Of a stretch of 64,000 nt of DNA, positions 27,541 to 37,021 are shown one piece after another. A program made the position numbers and the translations under genes. The notes under the pieces were generated by a model. It had not been told where the DNA came from and searched no databases. It saw only the letters and a list, made by a program, of their open reading frames with translations. The stretch comes from Vibrio ulleungensis. Lineage in GTDB: Bacteria > Pseudomonadota > Gammaproteobacteria > Enterobacterales > Vibrionaceae. Each line of letters begins with the position of its first letter. The stretch's first letter is position 1. The stretch lies in contig NZ_JAFEUM010000010.1 in assembly GCF_016900875.1 (NCBI RefSeq), positions 51,873 through 115,872 of the forward strand, given 5' to 3'.

Positions 27541-29697
27541 ATGCATAGCCGGAGCTTGGCGTTCAAAGGGGTTGTAGCCACCGGGTTAGTAATTTTGCTC
27601 GCAAGTTGTGGTGGCGATGACACTGCAGCTTCTGGCGGCTTGCTACCAGAAAAGGGCGAGTCCACAGTCAACAGTACCAGTATCGATCTAGTCATTTCAG
27701 ATGATAGGCTTGAGCCAATTATCAAGCTTGAGCCCATAGTGGCTATTAGTGAACTACCTTCGCACGTTAACGCACTTTTTAAAGTGGTCGATGACGATTT
27801 GAATCCAGTCACCGGCTTGGCTGAAAAGCACACTGACCTTTGGAAAGAGCACTTCAGCATCTCTTACGAAGATGACTCTCCAATGGATGTTGAGTCTTAC
27901 ACTACGATTCAACCTGCTACCAATTTACAATTACCGACTACTATCGCTATCGATATTTCATCCAGTGTCAGCAATGATGACTTTATTGCATCGGTCACAG
28001 GGATAAGAGATGCGCTTATAGACACCTCTGGTGCTGAGCCTACAAGTCGCCTTTTAGATAAGCAGGCAGTATCCATAATTGTATTTGACTCGACCGTGAC
28101 TCATTACCCCGCAACAGGCATTACGCGCGATCCAGTGCAGATAAAGGCAATATTTGATGAGCTATTAGAAAGTGACTATCGGAACCTTAGAGACTCTAAT
28201 AACAGTACTGCACTCTACAAAGCGGCAAAAGAAGGACTTTTGGTCACGCTAAATGCGTTTTCACCGACAGAAACGCCTTTAGGAACGTTAATCGTTATAT
28301 CTGACGGTAACGCAAACTCAAATCTAGTTACTCTCGATGAGGTGATTACTGATAGAGATTCTACAAAACAGCGCGTGTTTACACTGTCTAGTCAAACCGA
28401 ACGTTTAGAGTGGTTTGATATTGCGAGCGCCCCAGAAAATGAAATAGAAGTAGCAAACCTCTCTGAAGTCAGCGATGTAGTAAGTGATATTATATCTGGT
28501 CTAGAAACCTCATTAGATGGCTATTACGTACTAAAACACTCCACTGCATCACAATCCGGAAGCCAAAAGCTAATTTTAGAATATGAAGATAGCATTGGTA
28601 ACCTGTATCAAATGGATTACGAATACGATACGGGATCGTTCACAGGTTCGGTAATCTTGCTATCAATGGATGTGGAAAAACAGACTTTGAAAGAAGCAGG
28701 TTTTGTCCCATTCGAGTTAACCGCGACAGCCTATCCATACTTTAATGTTTTAGATCCTGATCTGCAGCTAGATTGGTATTTAGATGGTATTGAAATTGAT
28801 AATGCAGTCAGTGAGGTTGATATTGATATCAATACTCACGGCGTTTACAAGTTGCAAGTAGTTAGTGATCGAGAAACGGACACTATGCTCGATGATGTTC
28901 AAGCTACTTCTTGGTTTTCGGTAGCTCCTTATGAAATTAGTACTATCAATTATTTTGGTCTTTGGGATTTGAAGTTAGAGACTGCCGATCAATCTATTAG
29001 TCACGTTTGGAGTGCAAAACCTTACCTTGCTGATGGTCAACAAATGCTTGATGACGATGACCAACCAATCACTTGTGACTTTGATCCATCAACTCAAGCA
29101 TTTACGTTATGTGAGTGCTCCTTTACTGGAAGTGAACATAATGTCTTGATGTTTATGAGTGATGATATTCAGTCTTGTGTTGTTGAAGCAGTAGACAGTA
29201 CGAATGGTGACTTACTTGGCGCAACTTACGCTGAGGTGAAACCTTTTGTCATGGAATATACATTGACGGCTTACTATATTCGCTCATCACTAGACCAAGT
29301 TATTAGTTTTGAAGTGGGTTCTAGTGATCCCCACCAACTCTCTGAACAGTGGCAAGTAGTATCCGCAGAAGGGTCATGGCACGAAAAAATGGGCAGTTAT
29401 GTCCTAAAGTCTCAGTCAATTGGTCATGGCCAGCAGAGCACAATTGAGTTTATGGCGAGTTTTTCCACGATAGGATTTGATTTTTTGACTCGCTCAGAAG
29501 AAGGTTATGACTTCTTAGAGCTTTACATTGATGGTGAGCGAGTATTTTGGTACTCGGGGATTATGAGTGAATGGCGCTCAACCGACCAAATTGTGGTGCC
29601 ATTTGGCTTGCATAGTGTTGAAATTAAATACAAAAAAGACGCAACCAAATCACATTCATCTGATGCTGTCTACATTGATAACATCGTCTATCTGTAG
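27541..29697 (+). CDS. VWA-domain lipoprotein of unknown function
   Basis: The 718-residue protein has a lipoprotein signal ending LLASC, with the lipidated cysteine at residue 23, followed by a low-complexity linker. A von Willebrand factor A domain spans about 130-325. It has the metal-site motif DISSS at 138-142 and LIVISDGNAN further on. A beta-rich, Ig-like middle part follows. The C-terminus (about 620-718) has the pattern GFDF...YDFLELYIDGERVFWYSG...SVEIKYKKD...DAVYIDNIVYL, a beta-sandwich seen at the ends of surface proteins of marine gammaproteobacteria. VWA domains usually bind proteins in a metal-dependent way. The next gene, 31 bases on, is an outer-membrane barrel, so the two may act together. 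I do not recognise a named function. Confidence 0.75.
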   Translation: MHSRSLAFKGVVATGLVILLASCGGDDTAASGGLLPEKGESTVNSTSIDLVISDDRLEPIIKLEPIVAISELPSHVNALFKVVDDDLNPVTGLAEKHTDLWKEHFSISYEDDSPMDVESYTTIQPATNLQLPTTIAIDISSSVSNDDFIASVTGIRDALIDTSGAEPTSRLLDKQAVSIIVFDSTVTHYPATGITRDPVQIKAIFDELLESDYRNLRDSNNSTALYKAAKEGLLVTLNAFSPTETPLGTLIVISDGNANSNLVTLDEVITDRDSTKQRVFTLSSQTERLEWFDIASAPENEIEVANLSEVSDVVSDIISGLETSLDGYYVLKHSTASQSGSQKLILEYEDSIGNLYQMDYEYDTGSFTGSVILLSMDVEKQTLKEAGFVPFELTATAYPYFNVLDPDLQLDWYLDGIEIDNAVSEVDIDINTHGVYKLQVVSDRETDTMLDDVQATSWFSVAPYEISTINYFGLWDLKLETADQSISHVWSAKPYLADGQQMLDDDDQPITCDFDPSTQAFTLCECSFTGSEHNVLMFMSDDIQSCVVEAVDSTNGDLLGATYAEVKPFVMEYTLTAYYIRSSLDQVISFEVGSSDPHQLSEQWQVVSAEGSWHEKMGSYVLKSQSIGHGQQSTIEFMASFSTIGFDFLTRSEEGYDFLELYIDGERVFWYSGIMSEWRSTDQIVVPFGLHSVEIKYKKDATKSHSSDAVYIDNIVYL

Positions 29698-29728
29698 AGA
29701 ATGGATATGTACATTAAAGGATTGATAA

Positions 29729-30271
29729 ATGAACAAATCGTATAAATTGCTCGCCCTTAGTCTTGTTGCACTGTTTACTCATTGTGCTCAAGCAAGCGTC
29801 GATGACACTCAAGGCTGGAATTTAGGTGTTGGTGCTGCTATGTCGTATCATCAATACGGATCTGACATTGATGATACTCTTTATAACGCCCATGTGAGTG
29901 CTGGGTATAGATTCAACTCTTACTTAGGCATTGAGGCACGTATTGGCAAAGGTTTCACCGACATTGAGCTGCCTGCTTACGAGAGGATAGTAGAGCAGGG
30001 GCTGTTTTATTCTGGGTATTTGAAAGCGATGTACCCATTATCTTCGGGTTTCACTCCTTACCTCCTAGTTGGTGCGCAAAATAGCGAAATAGAGATTGAT
30101 CCTGTTTCTACTTCTGATACTAGCTTGAGCTATGGAGTGGGTCTGAGTTATCGATTACAAGCAAAAACCGTTGCAGTAGACCTAGGGTTGGAAGCTTTGA
30201 ATGCATTTCAACATGGTGACTTGGACTACGATGTGTGGGATTTTGGTGTGAAGATTGGTTATCAATTCTAA
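29729..30271 (+). CDS. Small outer-membrane beta-barrel protein
   Basis: The 180-residue protein has a signal peptide (likely cleaved after AQA, near residue 23) and alternating beta strands typical of an OmpA/Ail-like eight-stranded barrel. It ends in a terminal aromatic strand, KIGYQF, the outer-membrane assembly signal. AGYRFNSYLGIEARIGKGF and YPLSSGFTPYLLVGAQ are typical barrel hairpins. It has a good AAAGGA site and is very close to the VWA lipoprotein gene, so they are probably co-transcribed. Function unknown. Confidence 0.78.
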   Translation: MNKSYKLLALSLVALFTHCAQASVDDTQGWNLGVGAAMSYHQYGSDIDDTLYNAHVSAGYRFNSYLGIEARIGKGFTDIELPAYERIVEQGLFYSGYLKAMYPLSSGFTPYLLVGAQNSEIEIDPVSTSDTSLSYGVGLSYRLQAKTVAVDLGLEALNAFQHGDLDYDVWDFGVKIGYQF

Positions 30272-30310
30272 TATGGGATTTGAGTAGCAGCAGTTTTCGC
30301 TGCTAACAAT

Positions 30311-30337
30311 AAAGGGAGGCTAGCCTCCCTTTGTTTT
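30311..30337. terminator. Bidirectional terminator between barrel gene and acyl-CoA ligase
   Basis: AAAGGGAGGC and GCCTCCCTTT are exact inverted copies around a TA centre. TTGTTTT follows on the plus strand, and the hairpin also lies after the stop codon of the convergent minus gene. Confidence 0.8.
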
Positions 30338-30361
30338 ATCTACCAAATGGAAAAAATCGGT

Positions 30362-32059
30362 TTACTCTTCCCAAACCACTACTTTATCTTTTGGCCAATT
30401 GACGCCAACATCGTGATATTTCTTCTCTAGTATATGGCGTTTAATTTTCAGTGTTGGAGTCAAGATACCGTTCTCTATGCTCCAAGGCTCTTTAATCATT
30501 AACACGCCTTTAATTTTTTCATGTGACTCAAGCTGTTCGTTCATTTTCTTCAATACTCTTTCTGCTGAGCGTTGATAACGTGCCTTATCAAAGTCAGGGA
30601 ACTCGTGCGGTACAACTAATAGTATTGGAGCTGGCATCCCAAGCCCAACTAAGCAAAGCATTTCAACCCTTGCGTACTCGACCAGCTTCTTCTCAATAGG
30701 AACAGGTGCTACGAATTTGCCTTTGGCGGTTTTAAATGTGTCTTTTTTGCGTCCTTGAATGGTGAGATACCCGTCAGAGTCGATTGAACCAATATCACCA
30801 GTATGCAACCAACCCTCAGAATTAAAGCTTTCTTGAGTAGCTTCATCATTCTTGTAGTACCCTGCAAACAACCCTTGACTGCGAACCAAAATTTCTTGGT
30901 CTTCACTCGCTATTTTTAGTTCAATACCAGGACCAGCATTGCCGACGGAACCAATCTTGTCCGCGCGGAACGGGTAGTTGAGCGTGCTATAAGCAAATGT
31001 CTCCGTCATACCCCATGCTTCGGTAATATTGAGCCCAATGGAGTGGTACCATTCTAATAGCGCAGGAGACACTGGTGCAGACCCACAACCTAGCACTCGG
31101 CCTTGGTCTAGTCCCAGTCCATCAATGATTTTTTTACGCACAATATTATTGAGTAGAGGGATCTTCAATAAAATATTGAGACGAGATTGAGGCATTTTGT
31201 CTTGAATACGCTGTTGAAACAGTGTCCAAAGACGCGGCACTGAAATAAACAGCGTAGGGCGCTGCATTTTCACGTCTTCAATGAAGGTGTCTAGCGACTC
31301 AGGGAACGCCGTTTCAAGTCCGGCGGATATTGATGAACCGAATATGTAGACACGCTCAGTGATATGAGCAAGTGGCAGATAAGAGAACAAACGGTCATCT
31401 TGTCTAAGTCCAATATGGCTTGCTAGATTTGCACATGACCAATTGAACCCACCATAGGTAAGCATTGCGCCCTTGGGTACCCCTGATGTGCCGGAAGTAT
31501 AAACGAGTGACATCAGCTTTTCATCGTAGTGCTGCACGCGATCAGTTAGAGGTTCAGTTGACTGAATGAGAGCTGTAAATTCGTGGTCGCACTGCGGTGC
31601 GGAGTCATATGGGAACGATATGGTGATCAGTCCATCAACTTTAGCCGCTGCTTCAGCCGTCGGGGCGCTGTCGTCCAGTTTACCCGCTATGAGTACCTTA
31701 CTTTCACTGTGTTCAATACAGTAAGCGATAGTATCCGAGCCCGCGGTTGGAAAAATAGGCACACTAACAAAATCACCTAGCATTAATGCTAAGTCGGTAA
31801 TAAACCATTCAGCACAGTTCTTAGAAACAAAGGCCACCTTATCGCCGGGGTTAACACCTAATTCACGCAAAGCATTAGCAAAACGAAGTGCCATGTCTGC
31901 TACTTGAGCAAAGGTATAAGTCGTAAACTTCCGATTGATGATCTGTTTTAGGTAAATGTCGTTCGGGCGCTCTTCAGCCCACTTAAGGATCAGTTCATTA
32001 GGTGGTGTATGAGTACATGGTCCGTTTATTTCTATGTTGGGCTTCACGTTATTGTCCAT
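30362..32059 (-). CDS. Long-chain acyl-CoA ligase (AMP-binding)
   Basis: The 565-residue protein has the adenylate-forming core: LVYTSGTSGVPKGAMLTY (P-loop), LPLAHITERVY, AWGMTET, and GWLHTGDIGSIDSDGYLTIQGRKKD, followed by KGKFVAPVPIEKKL. The LAHITER pattern fits the long-chain fatty acid ligases of COG1022 better than E. coli FadD. It would join a fatty acid to CoA through an acyl-AMP. The gene stands alone between two terminator/intergenic regions, so its metabolic partner is not evident. Confidence 0.85.
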   Translation of the reverse strand: MDNNVKPNIEINGPCTHTPPNELILKWAEERPNDIYLKQIINRKFTTYTFAQVADMALRFANALRELGVNPGDKVAFVSKNCAEWFITDLALMLGDFVSVPIFPTAGSDTIAYCIEHSESKVLIAGKLDDSAPTAEAAAKVDGLITISFPYDSAPQCDHEFTALIQSTEPLTDRVQHYDEKLMSLVYTSGTSGVPKGAMLTYGGFNWSCANLASHIGLRQDDRLFSYLPLAHITERVYIFGSSISAGLETAFPESLDTFIEDVKMQRPTLFISVPRLWTLFQQRIQDKMPQSRLNILLKIPLLNNIVRKKIIDGLGLDQGRVLGCGSAPVSPALLEWYHSIGLNITEAWGMTETFAYSTLNYPFRADKIGSVGNAGPGIELKIASEDQEILVRSQGLFAGYYKNDEATQESFNSEGWLHTGDIGSIDSDGYLTIQGRKKDTFKTAKGKFVAPVPIEKKLVEYARVEMLCLVGLGMPAPILLVVPHEFPDFDKARYQRSAERVLKKMNEQLESHEKIKGVLMIKEPWSIENGILTPTLKIKRHILEKKYHDVGVNWPKDKVVVWEE

Positions 32060-32534
32060 ATTCCGGTCATCCTTCCAGCTTATAAGTCGCCGATTGTTAT
32101 TGTTAATTTGTTGTTAAATTGTTGATCGCCTAGAGCAAATAGTCAATCTAAACACCTGTTAGAATGTCTGATATTTGAGCTTAGCTCTCGTAGTCCCAAA
32201 GAGGTAGCTAAATTTTTAGTGCTCATAATGGGTGATATAACCACTATGACTAAATATACCACCTAGAATGACAATGCTGCATAAAAACGCATTTCCTGTG
32301 TTAGATGTCATTAGTTTGTTAGAACTAATGGTTGTTTGTGTCAAATTTTTAACGCGTCATGGAAATGTTTACATAGTACCTATATTAAATTCATCTCATA
32401 ATTGAGACGCTTTACATCAAGTTTACAGTATCTTGCATGTTGCAATACTTTGTAATTAAATTTACGCTTGCTATTGGTTTCTAATCTTAAAGTTTAAAAC
32501 GAGACCAATTTTTTAACATCAAGGAGTGAATATA
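32060..32534. other. Regulatory region upstream of the tad locus
   Basis: This AT-rich gap of 475 bases separates the divergent acyl-CoA ligase from flp. It holds an inverted repeat at 32309-32330 and a good AAGGAG ribosome binding site at 32521-32526 for flp. I see no convincing sigma-70 promoter, sigma-54 box or small gene. A long leader or an activator-dependent promoter is likely. Confidence 0.5.
32309..32330. repeat. 8-bp inverted repeat upstream of flp
   Basis: CATTAGTT (32309-32316) and AACTAATG (32323-32330) are exact inverted copies with TGTTAG between. The symmetry and size fit an operator for a dimeric regulator of the tad operon. There is no T-run. Confidence 0.5.
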
Positions 32535-32750
32535 ATGTTTTTGAAAACTATTACTAAAGCACAAGCTGTACTGCAACAGTTTAAGAATGACGAGCGCGGA
32601 GTAACTGCTATTGAATACGCGATTATAGCTGTGGCAATTGCTGCAATTGTTGCGACTGTATTTGGCAGTAATGATGGTTTAACTGGTGCATTAGACGCCG
32701 CCATGGATAATATCGTTGATCAAGTAACTCCAACGGTTTCTGGCGGTTAA
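32535..32750 (+). CDS. flp: Flp-type major pilin
   Basis: The ATG at 32535 lies 8 bases after AAGGAG and is preferred over an upstream GTG that overlaps the binding site. The 71-residue prepilin has a leader ending in ERG, cleaved before VTAIEYAIIAVAIAAIVA. The conserved E and Y of the Flp motif are present, followed by the hydrophobic helix. After processing by TadV it would be polymerised into the Flp (Tad) pilus, an adhesin used in surface attachment. It heads the tad locus. Confidence 0.93.
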   Translation: MFLKTITKAQAVLQQFKNDERGVTAIEYAIIAVAIAAIVATVFGSNDGLTGALDAAMDNIVDQVTPTVSGG

Positions 32751-32761
32751 TAGAAAGTGTA

Positions 32762-33193
32762 ATGAATTGGGCAGCAATAGCATTAGTCGCAGTTATATTG
32801 ATGTCCATCGGTATTGGGGATTGGCGATGTAGAAAAATCCCCAATAAATCTATTCTCTATTTGGCTATCACACTTTGCAGCCTATTGTTCTTTTTCGACT
32901 TATCAGTGCAAGTTTTTTCGGCCGGGATGTGCTTCTTGATCGGCTTTGCCCTTTGGATGATGAAGTTTGTGGGTGCAGGTGATATTAAGCTTGTAACTGC
33001 GCTAAGCATAATAATTGAACCGAAGCTTTTGTCTTCGCTTTTAGTTGTATTCGCGGCAGCGATTGTATTCACTTTACTCATGATGTGGTTAAGTGACCGT
33101 TTTAGAAAGACGAATCAACTATCTAGTGGGGTTCCGATGGCAGTGCCTATCAGCATTGCCGGATTCTTTGGAATAGTTGGTACAATGTACTAG
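32762..33193 (+). CDS. tadV: Prepilin peptidase TadV (CpaA)
   Basis: The 143-residue membrane protein has the two catalytic aspartates of A24 prepilin peptidases, one in IGIGDWRCRKIPN and one in the GxGD motif VGAGDIKLVTA. About four to five membrane helices are visible. It lacks the methyltransferase domain of type IV PilD proteins, as usual for TadV. It processes Flp and probably the pseudopilins TadE and TadF. Confidence 0.9.
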   Translation: MNWAAIALVAVILMSIGIGDWRCRKIPNKSILYLAITLCSLLFFFDLSVQVFSAGMCFLIGFALWMMKFVGAGDIKLVTALSIIIEPKLLSSLLVVFAAAIVFTLLMMWLSDRFRKTNQLSSGVPMAVPISIAGFFGIVGTMY

Positions 33194-33203
33194 GAGTTTA
33201 TGG

Positions 33204-33989
33204 ATGAATTCCAGAATTATAATCCCAGTAGGATTGATCGCGGTTGGTGCGGGGCTTTATGGGTTTTCTCAAGACTACCTTAAAAGCCAAAAAGTAGCGG
33301 TAGCTTCTGAACCGACGGTTCAAGTAGAGCAACCTATAACCATGACCATGGTCTGGCAAGCAAAGTCAACCATAGAGGCTAGGCAAGGGCTTACTTCTAC
33401 TATGTTCGAGTTGGTATCTGTCCCAGAACAGCAAGCCATTGACAAAGGTATTGATCCATCTGAGCCTATAAATATCGAAGATACTTGGATTGCCACAAAA
33501 CAAATCAACGCTGAGCAGTGGTTGTCTACAAATTACTATGTCACCCCAGAAGCAGACAGTTATATAGACTACGCTATTTCTCAGAACCATGTACCGTTTC
33601 CAATGGTTGTGAAAGGCAGCGCGGTGATAGGTGGCTCTGTGAAAGCCGGAGCCGAAGTAGACATCATAGCCATCACAGAGCAAAACGAAAGTGAAGGGGC
33701 TTATCGTGTTAGCTCAGTGGATATTCAACCTATTATGGCCGCTATCAAAGTACTAAAAGTCGAGTCAAACGACGGAGTATTTAGCACTAACGACGATGTG
33801 ACCGTGGTGCTTGAGCTATCTCGTAAAGAACTAGCCACACTCACTATAGCTAAGCAAATAGCTAAGCTGGAACTACACAAGTCAGCTGGTATCGAGCAAG
33901 CGGTTCTGCTGCAAGCCAACTCAGGTGATGTATTGCCCCAATTTAAAGCCATTGCCGAGTATCGCGGTAATTCGCTAGTTGTTCGATAA
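33204..33989 (+). CDS. rcpC: Pilus assembly protein RcpC (CpaB)
   Basis: The ATG at 33204, preceded by TAGGAG, gives 261 residues beginning MNSRIIIPVGLIAVGAGLYGF, a membrane anchor. The RcpC/CpaB family has SAF-like periplasmic domains, here with a VKGSAVIGGSVKAGAEVDIIAI segment. It is thought to assist secretin and pilus assembly in the periplasm. A longer in-frame start overlapping tadV is rejected for lack of a binding site. Confidence 0.85.
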   Translation: MNSRIIIPVGLIAVGAGLYGFSQDYLKSQKVAVASEPTVQVEQPITMTMVWQAKSTIEARQGLTSTMFELVSVPEQQAIDKGIDPSEPINIEDTWIATKQINAEQWLSTNYYVTPEADSYIDYAISQNHVPFPMVVKGSAVIGGSVKAGAEVDIIAITEQNESEGAYRVSSVDIQPIMAAIKVLKVESNDGVFSTNDDVTVVLELSRKELATLTIAKQIAKLELHKSAGIEQAVLLQANSGDVLPQFKAIAEYRGNSLVVR

Positions 33990-34008
33990 CAGGGATTAGA
34001 GCCTAAGC

Positions 34009-35301
34009 ATGTACATGGAATGGTATAAAAAGTTTTTGTATGCACTGATCGCGATGGTGTGCAGTTTTAGCGCTTACGCGTCTAGCATTGTCAATATTGG
34101 GGTCGGAGACGCACACCACCTCACCACTCAACGAAATATAGGTTCTGTGTTTGTTTCGAACCCTTCGATTGCCGACTATCACATCATCCAAAACGATAAG
34201 ATTATTTTTTATGGGAAATCGGTAGGTACGACAACATTGCTGGTATTCGATGAAAATGGCGATACTTTATTGAGCAACAAATTGGTGGTGAATAAAAGTC
34301 TTGTTCACATTCAACAACAGCTGAAAATTCAATATCCAGACAGCGAAATCAATGTAAGCAACCTAGGTGATCAAGTAGTGTTGGCAGGTAATGTCGCAAC
34401 AGAACAGATCAAAGAAGAAATCCACTTGATGGTTGGTGAGCTACTTGGTAAAGAGGCTGAGCTGGTCAGTGCGGGAATGTTGCGTTCATACCGTTTTCCA
34501 GGGGTGGTGAATAACATCAAAGTCATTACCACAAAGCAGGTTAATGTAAAGCTGACTGTCGCAGAAGTGTCGCACACCTTTATGGAAGATTTTGGTGTTC
34601 AAGTAGGCGGGGTAGATCCTGGTGTATTTGTTAATCAGTTGTTTGAGTTCAGTGCTGACGATATATCTACCATAATCACTGCCATTAATAATGAAAATGT
34701 AGCTCAAATTCTAGCTGAGCCAAATATGAGCGTGATCTCTGGTCAATCTGCAAGCTTTCTTGCGGGTGGTGAGATTCCTGTTGTTACTGTAGTTGATGGT
34801 GGCTCAAACGTTATTTATAAAGAGTATGGTGTCAGGTTACAAATGTCGGCACAAGTGCTCCGAGACGACAAAATTCTCCTATCGTTAGAGCCAGAAGTTA
34901 GTTCTATCGATAATCAGTTTGAAAGTGGCGCGTACAGTCTACCTTCATTAGCTTCACGAAAAGCAAGCACGACGGTAGAGCTTGGTGATGGCCAAAGCTT
35001 TGTACTAGGTGGCCTGCTTAACTCACAAGACAAAGAAAGTCTCCAGAAAATCCCTTACATTGGTGATATTCCCATCTTAGGTGCGATGTTTAGAAATACT
35101 TCTACAGAGCGCGTAAAAACGGAACTCGTGATTGTTGCCACTGTCAACTTAGTCGGGCCAGTTGAGGCGAATACCATACAATTACCTTCAATAAAGAAAA
35201 CCAGCAATTTGGCGAGATTTTTTGCTATTGAGAGTGATTACCCACTAGCGATTCGTCGTTGGAGTGACCAAGTACTGGATAACGGAGGCTTCAAGCGATG
35301 A
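34009..35301 (+). CDS. rcpA: Outer-membrane secretin RcpA (CpaC)
   Basis: The 430-residue protein has a signal peptide ending near AYAS at residue 25. An N-terminal pilus-secretin domain contains NIGSVFVSNPSIADY, a BON-like segment follows (QVVLAGNVATEQ), and the secretin domain ends with GDGQSFVLGGLLNSQDKESLQKIPYIGDIPILGAMFR. That last part, with VPYxGDxPxxGxLF, is the hallmark of type II/III secretins. It forms the outer-membrane channel for the Flp pilus. Confidence 0.93.
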   Translation: MYMEWYKKFLYALIAMVCSFSAYASSIVNIGVGDAHHLTTQRNIGSVFVSNPSIADYHIIQNDKIIFYGKSVGTTTLLVFDENGDTLLSNKLVVNKSLVHIQQQLKIQYPDSEINVSNLGDQVVLAGNVATEQIKEEIHLMVGELLGKEAELVSAGMLRSYRFPGVVNNIKVITTKQVNVKLTVAEVSHTFMEDFGVQVGGVDPGVFVNQLFEFSADDISTIITAINNENVAQILAEPNMSVISGQSASFLAGGEIPVVTVVDGGSNVIYKEYGVRLQMSAQVLRDDKILLSLEPEVSSIDNQFESGAYSLPSLASRKASTTVELGDGQSFVLGGLLNSQDKESLQKIPYIGDIPILGAMFRNTSTERVKTELVIVATVNLVGPVEANTIQLPSIKKTSNLARFFAIESDYPLAIRRWSDQVLDNGGFKR

Positions 35302-35777
35302 GACAAAATTTATTAGTGACACTCTGGAGTTTGCTACTGATATCTGGGTGTGCAGAAACTTTGGTAGAAAGGCAGTCAGTTGCGATTGATATCGTACCTT
35401 TGACGCATACGTTTTCGGTTGAGCTTAAAGACCAAAGACAAGCATTAAACGAAGTGGAAGAATACATAGAAAGCAACTGGGAGGTGCTGGCTGATGCTGA
35501 AGTCGAACTGGTCGTTTTCTCGGAAAAAGGACAAGTTGTTTCTAAACATGTACGACAACTGTTAAAGCAGCGCGGTAAAGATCCAGAGCAACTATCTGAA
35601 ACATCTAAATCTGAATCTGATCAATTTGATTTTCAGATGGTGAGCGTTTACTACAAAACTTTCACCCCCGTCTGCCGATACTATCAATTAGGCTACTTTG
35701 GTGAGACAGACACCGGATGTTATTCAGAGAATGCCCGTTGGAAAGCCATGACCAACCCACAAAAGATGGTGAAGTAG
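35298..35777 (+). CDS. rcpB: Tad locus lipoprotein, RcpB/CpaD-like
   Basis: This 159-residue protein has a lipoprotein signal LLLISGC with the cysteine at residue 18. It overlaps rcpA by four bases. Position between rcpA and tadZ is that of RcpB, the outer-membrane partner of the secretin. Sequence similarity to RcpB is weak by eye, so the symbol rests mainly on order. The C-terminal half has two cysteines (PVCRYY and TGCYSE) that may pair. Confidence 0.65.
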   Translation: MRQNLLVTLWSLLLISGCAETLVERQSVAIDIVPLTHTFSVELKDQRQALNEVEEYIESNWEVLADAEVELVVFSEKGQVVSKHVRQLLKQRGKDPEQLSETSKSESDQFDFQMVSVYYKTFTPVCRYYQLGYFGETDTGCYSENARWKAMTNPQKMVK

Positions 35778-35789
35778 AAGGAGTTCGAT

Positions 35790-37010
35790 ATGCTTGATCT
35801 AGCAACCATATTAAAGCAAGACAGTGGGAAGTCGAGTGGGGTTAAAGCTCAGCAAGAAGTAGTCTGTTTTTATCAAACTGCAGAGTGTAAATCTTTAGTT
35901 ACCGAAGCCAGTAACTTTGAGGGCATTGTCCCGCCACAATTTCTAGAGCTAAAAAAAGACACACTAAAACAACTGACAAATAATGAGCAAGTAGAAATCG
36001 TAATACTCGAACTCAATGAGTCAGAAGATGTGTCGAAAGAAGCAGAAAAATTTAGCCACTATTTACCTAACCAAGCCTCGGTAGTGGTTATTGGTAAAGA
36101 AGACTCAATTTCAACTATACGCAACTTGAAAAGCTTGGGTTTTTACTATCTTTTTTGGCCAGTAAATAAACAAGAGTACATCGACTTTTTTGCCTCGGTA
36201 AAAGAAAACCGTGAGCGTTCTGCGGGCATCAGTAAGTCACGTAAAGCGAAGCAGATTTCATTTATTGGTTGTAAAGGTGGTGTCGGTACTACGCTACTGT
36301 GTGCAGAGACTGCTAGTTACTTTGCGAACAAGAAAAACATGTCTAGTGTGGTGGTCGATAATGCCTATCAAGGTGGCAACCTAGACATTATGTTGGGTTA
36401 TGAAAAGTTTGAGAAGCGAGATGTAAGACCCGGTTCCATGGCAGTAAACTTGGATGAAACATCCGCTCAAGCTTTGCTAAAAAAGCAAACGCCAATGTTG
36501 TCAGTACTGTCCCTCACCTCCAGTGACTTGGAAAACACTGATCTTAAGGATTACACCAAAACCGTTGCAGGCTATGTGTCTCAAAGCTATAACTTCGTAT
36601 TTGAGGATGTCTCAGCTAACGCGTCAATGATCTATTCTAAGAGAGATTTAATCGATATCTCTGACTGTATTGTGTTGGTATTTACGCCTACGGTTTCTGC
36701 GCTTCGCGATGCCGCTAAAATCAAGAAAAGCCTTTCAAGCACTATTGGAGAAGAGTCGCCACTTCGAATTATCACGGTTCTAAATTATACCCAGCCTGAA
36801 GCTAACGCTTCGATCAACCACGAAGACGTTGAAAAATACCTCGATTGCCAGGTGGATGTTGTGATCCCATTTGTAAAGAAGCTCGATCAACAGGTTCTAA
36901 CCGGAAAAGGGATTGTGGCACAACGAAACAAAGCCAGTAAAGCTATTGAGCAACTCAGCGCACTCATACTGGGTGAGCAGAAAAAACGCAAATTATTTTC
37001 GTTTGGATAA
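35790..37010 (+). CDS. tadZ: Pilus localisation ATPase TadZ (CpaE)
   Basis: The 406-residue protein has an N-terminal receiver-like domain (about 1-145), which ends in a LGFYYLFWPVNKQEYIDFF segment. A MinD/ParA-type ATPase domain follows with the deviant P-loop FIGCKGGVGTTLL near residue 160. TadZ marks the polar site where the Tad machine assembles. It lies between rcpB and tadA with 11-12 base gaps. Confidence 0.9.
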   Translation: MLDLATILKQDSGKSSGVKAQQEVVCFYQTAECKSLVTEASNFEGIVPPQFLELKKDTLKQLTNNEQVEIVILELNESEDVSKEAEKFSHYLPNQASVVVIGKEDSISTIRNLKSLGFYYLFWPVNKQEYIDFFASVKENRERSAGISKSRKAKQISFIGCKGGVGTTLLCAETASYFANKKNMSSVVVDNAYQGGNLDIMLGYEKFEKRDVRPGSMAVNLDETSAQALLKKQTPMLSVLSLTSSDLENTDLKDYTKTVAGYVSQSYNFVFEDVSANASMIYSKRDLIDISDCIVLVFTPTVSALRDAAKIKKSLSSTIGEESPLRIITVLNYTQPEANASINHEDVEKYLDCQVDVVIPFVKKLDQQVLTGKGIVAQRNKASKAIEQLSALILGEQKKRKLFSFG

Positions 37011-37021
37011 GGTAGATAGCC

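Noticed and set aside
32060..32534. Sigma-54 promoter upstream of flp
   Set aside because: No TGGCAC-N5-TTGC(A/T) arrangement was found; isolated TTGCA occurrences lack the partner box.
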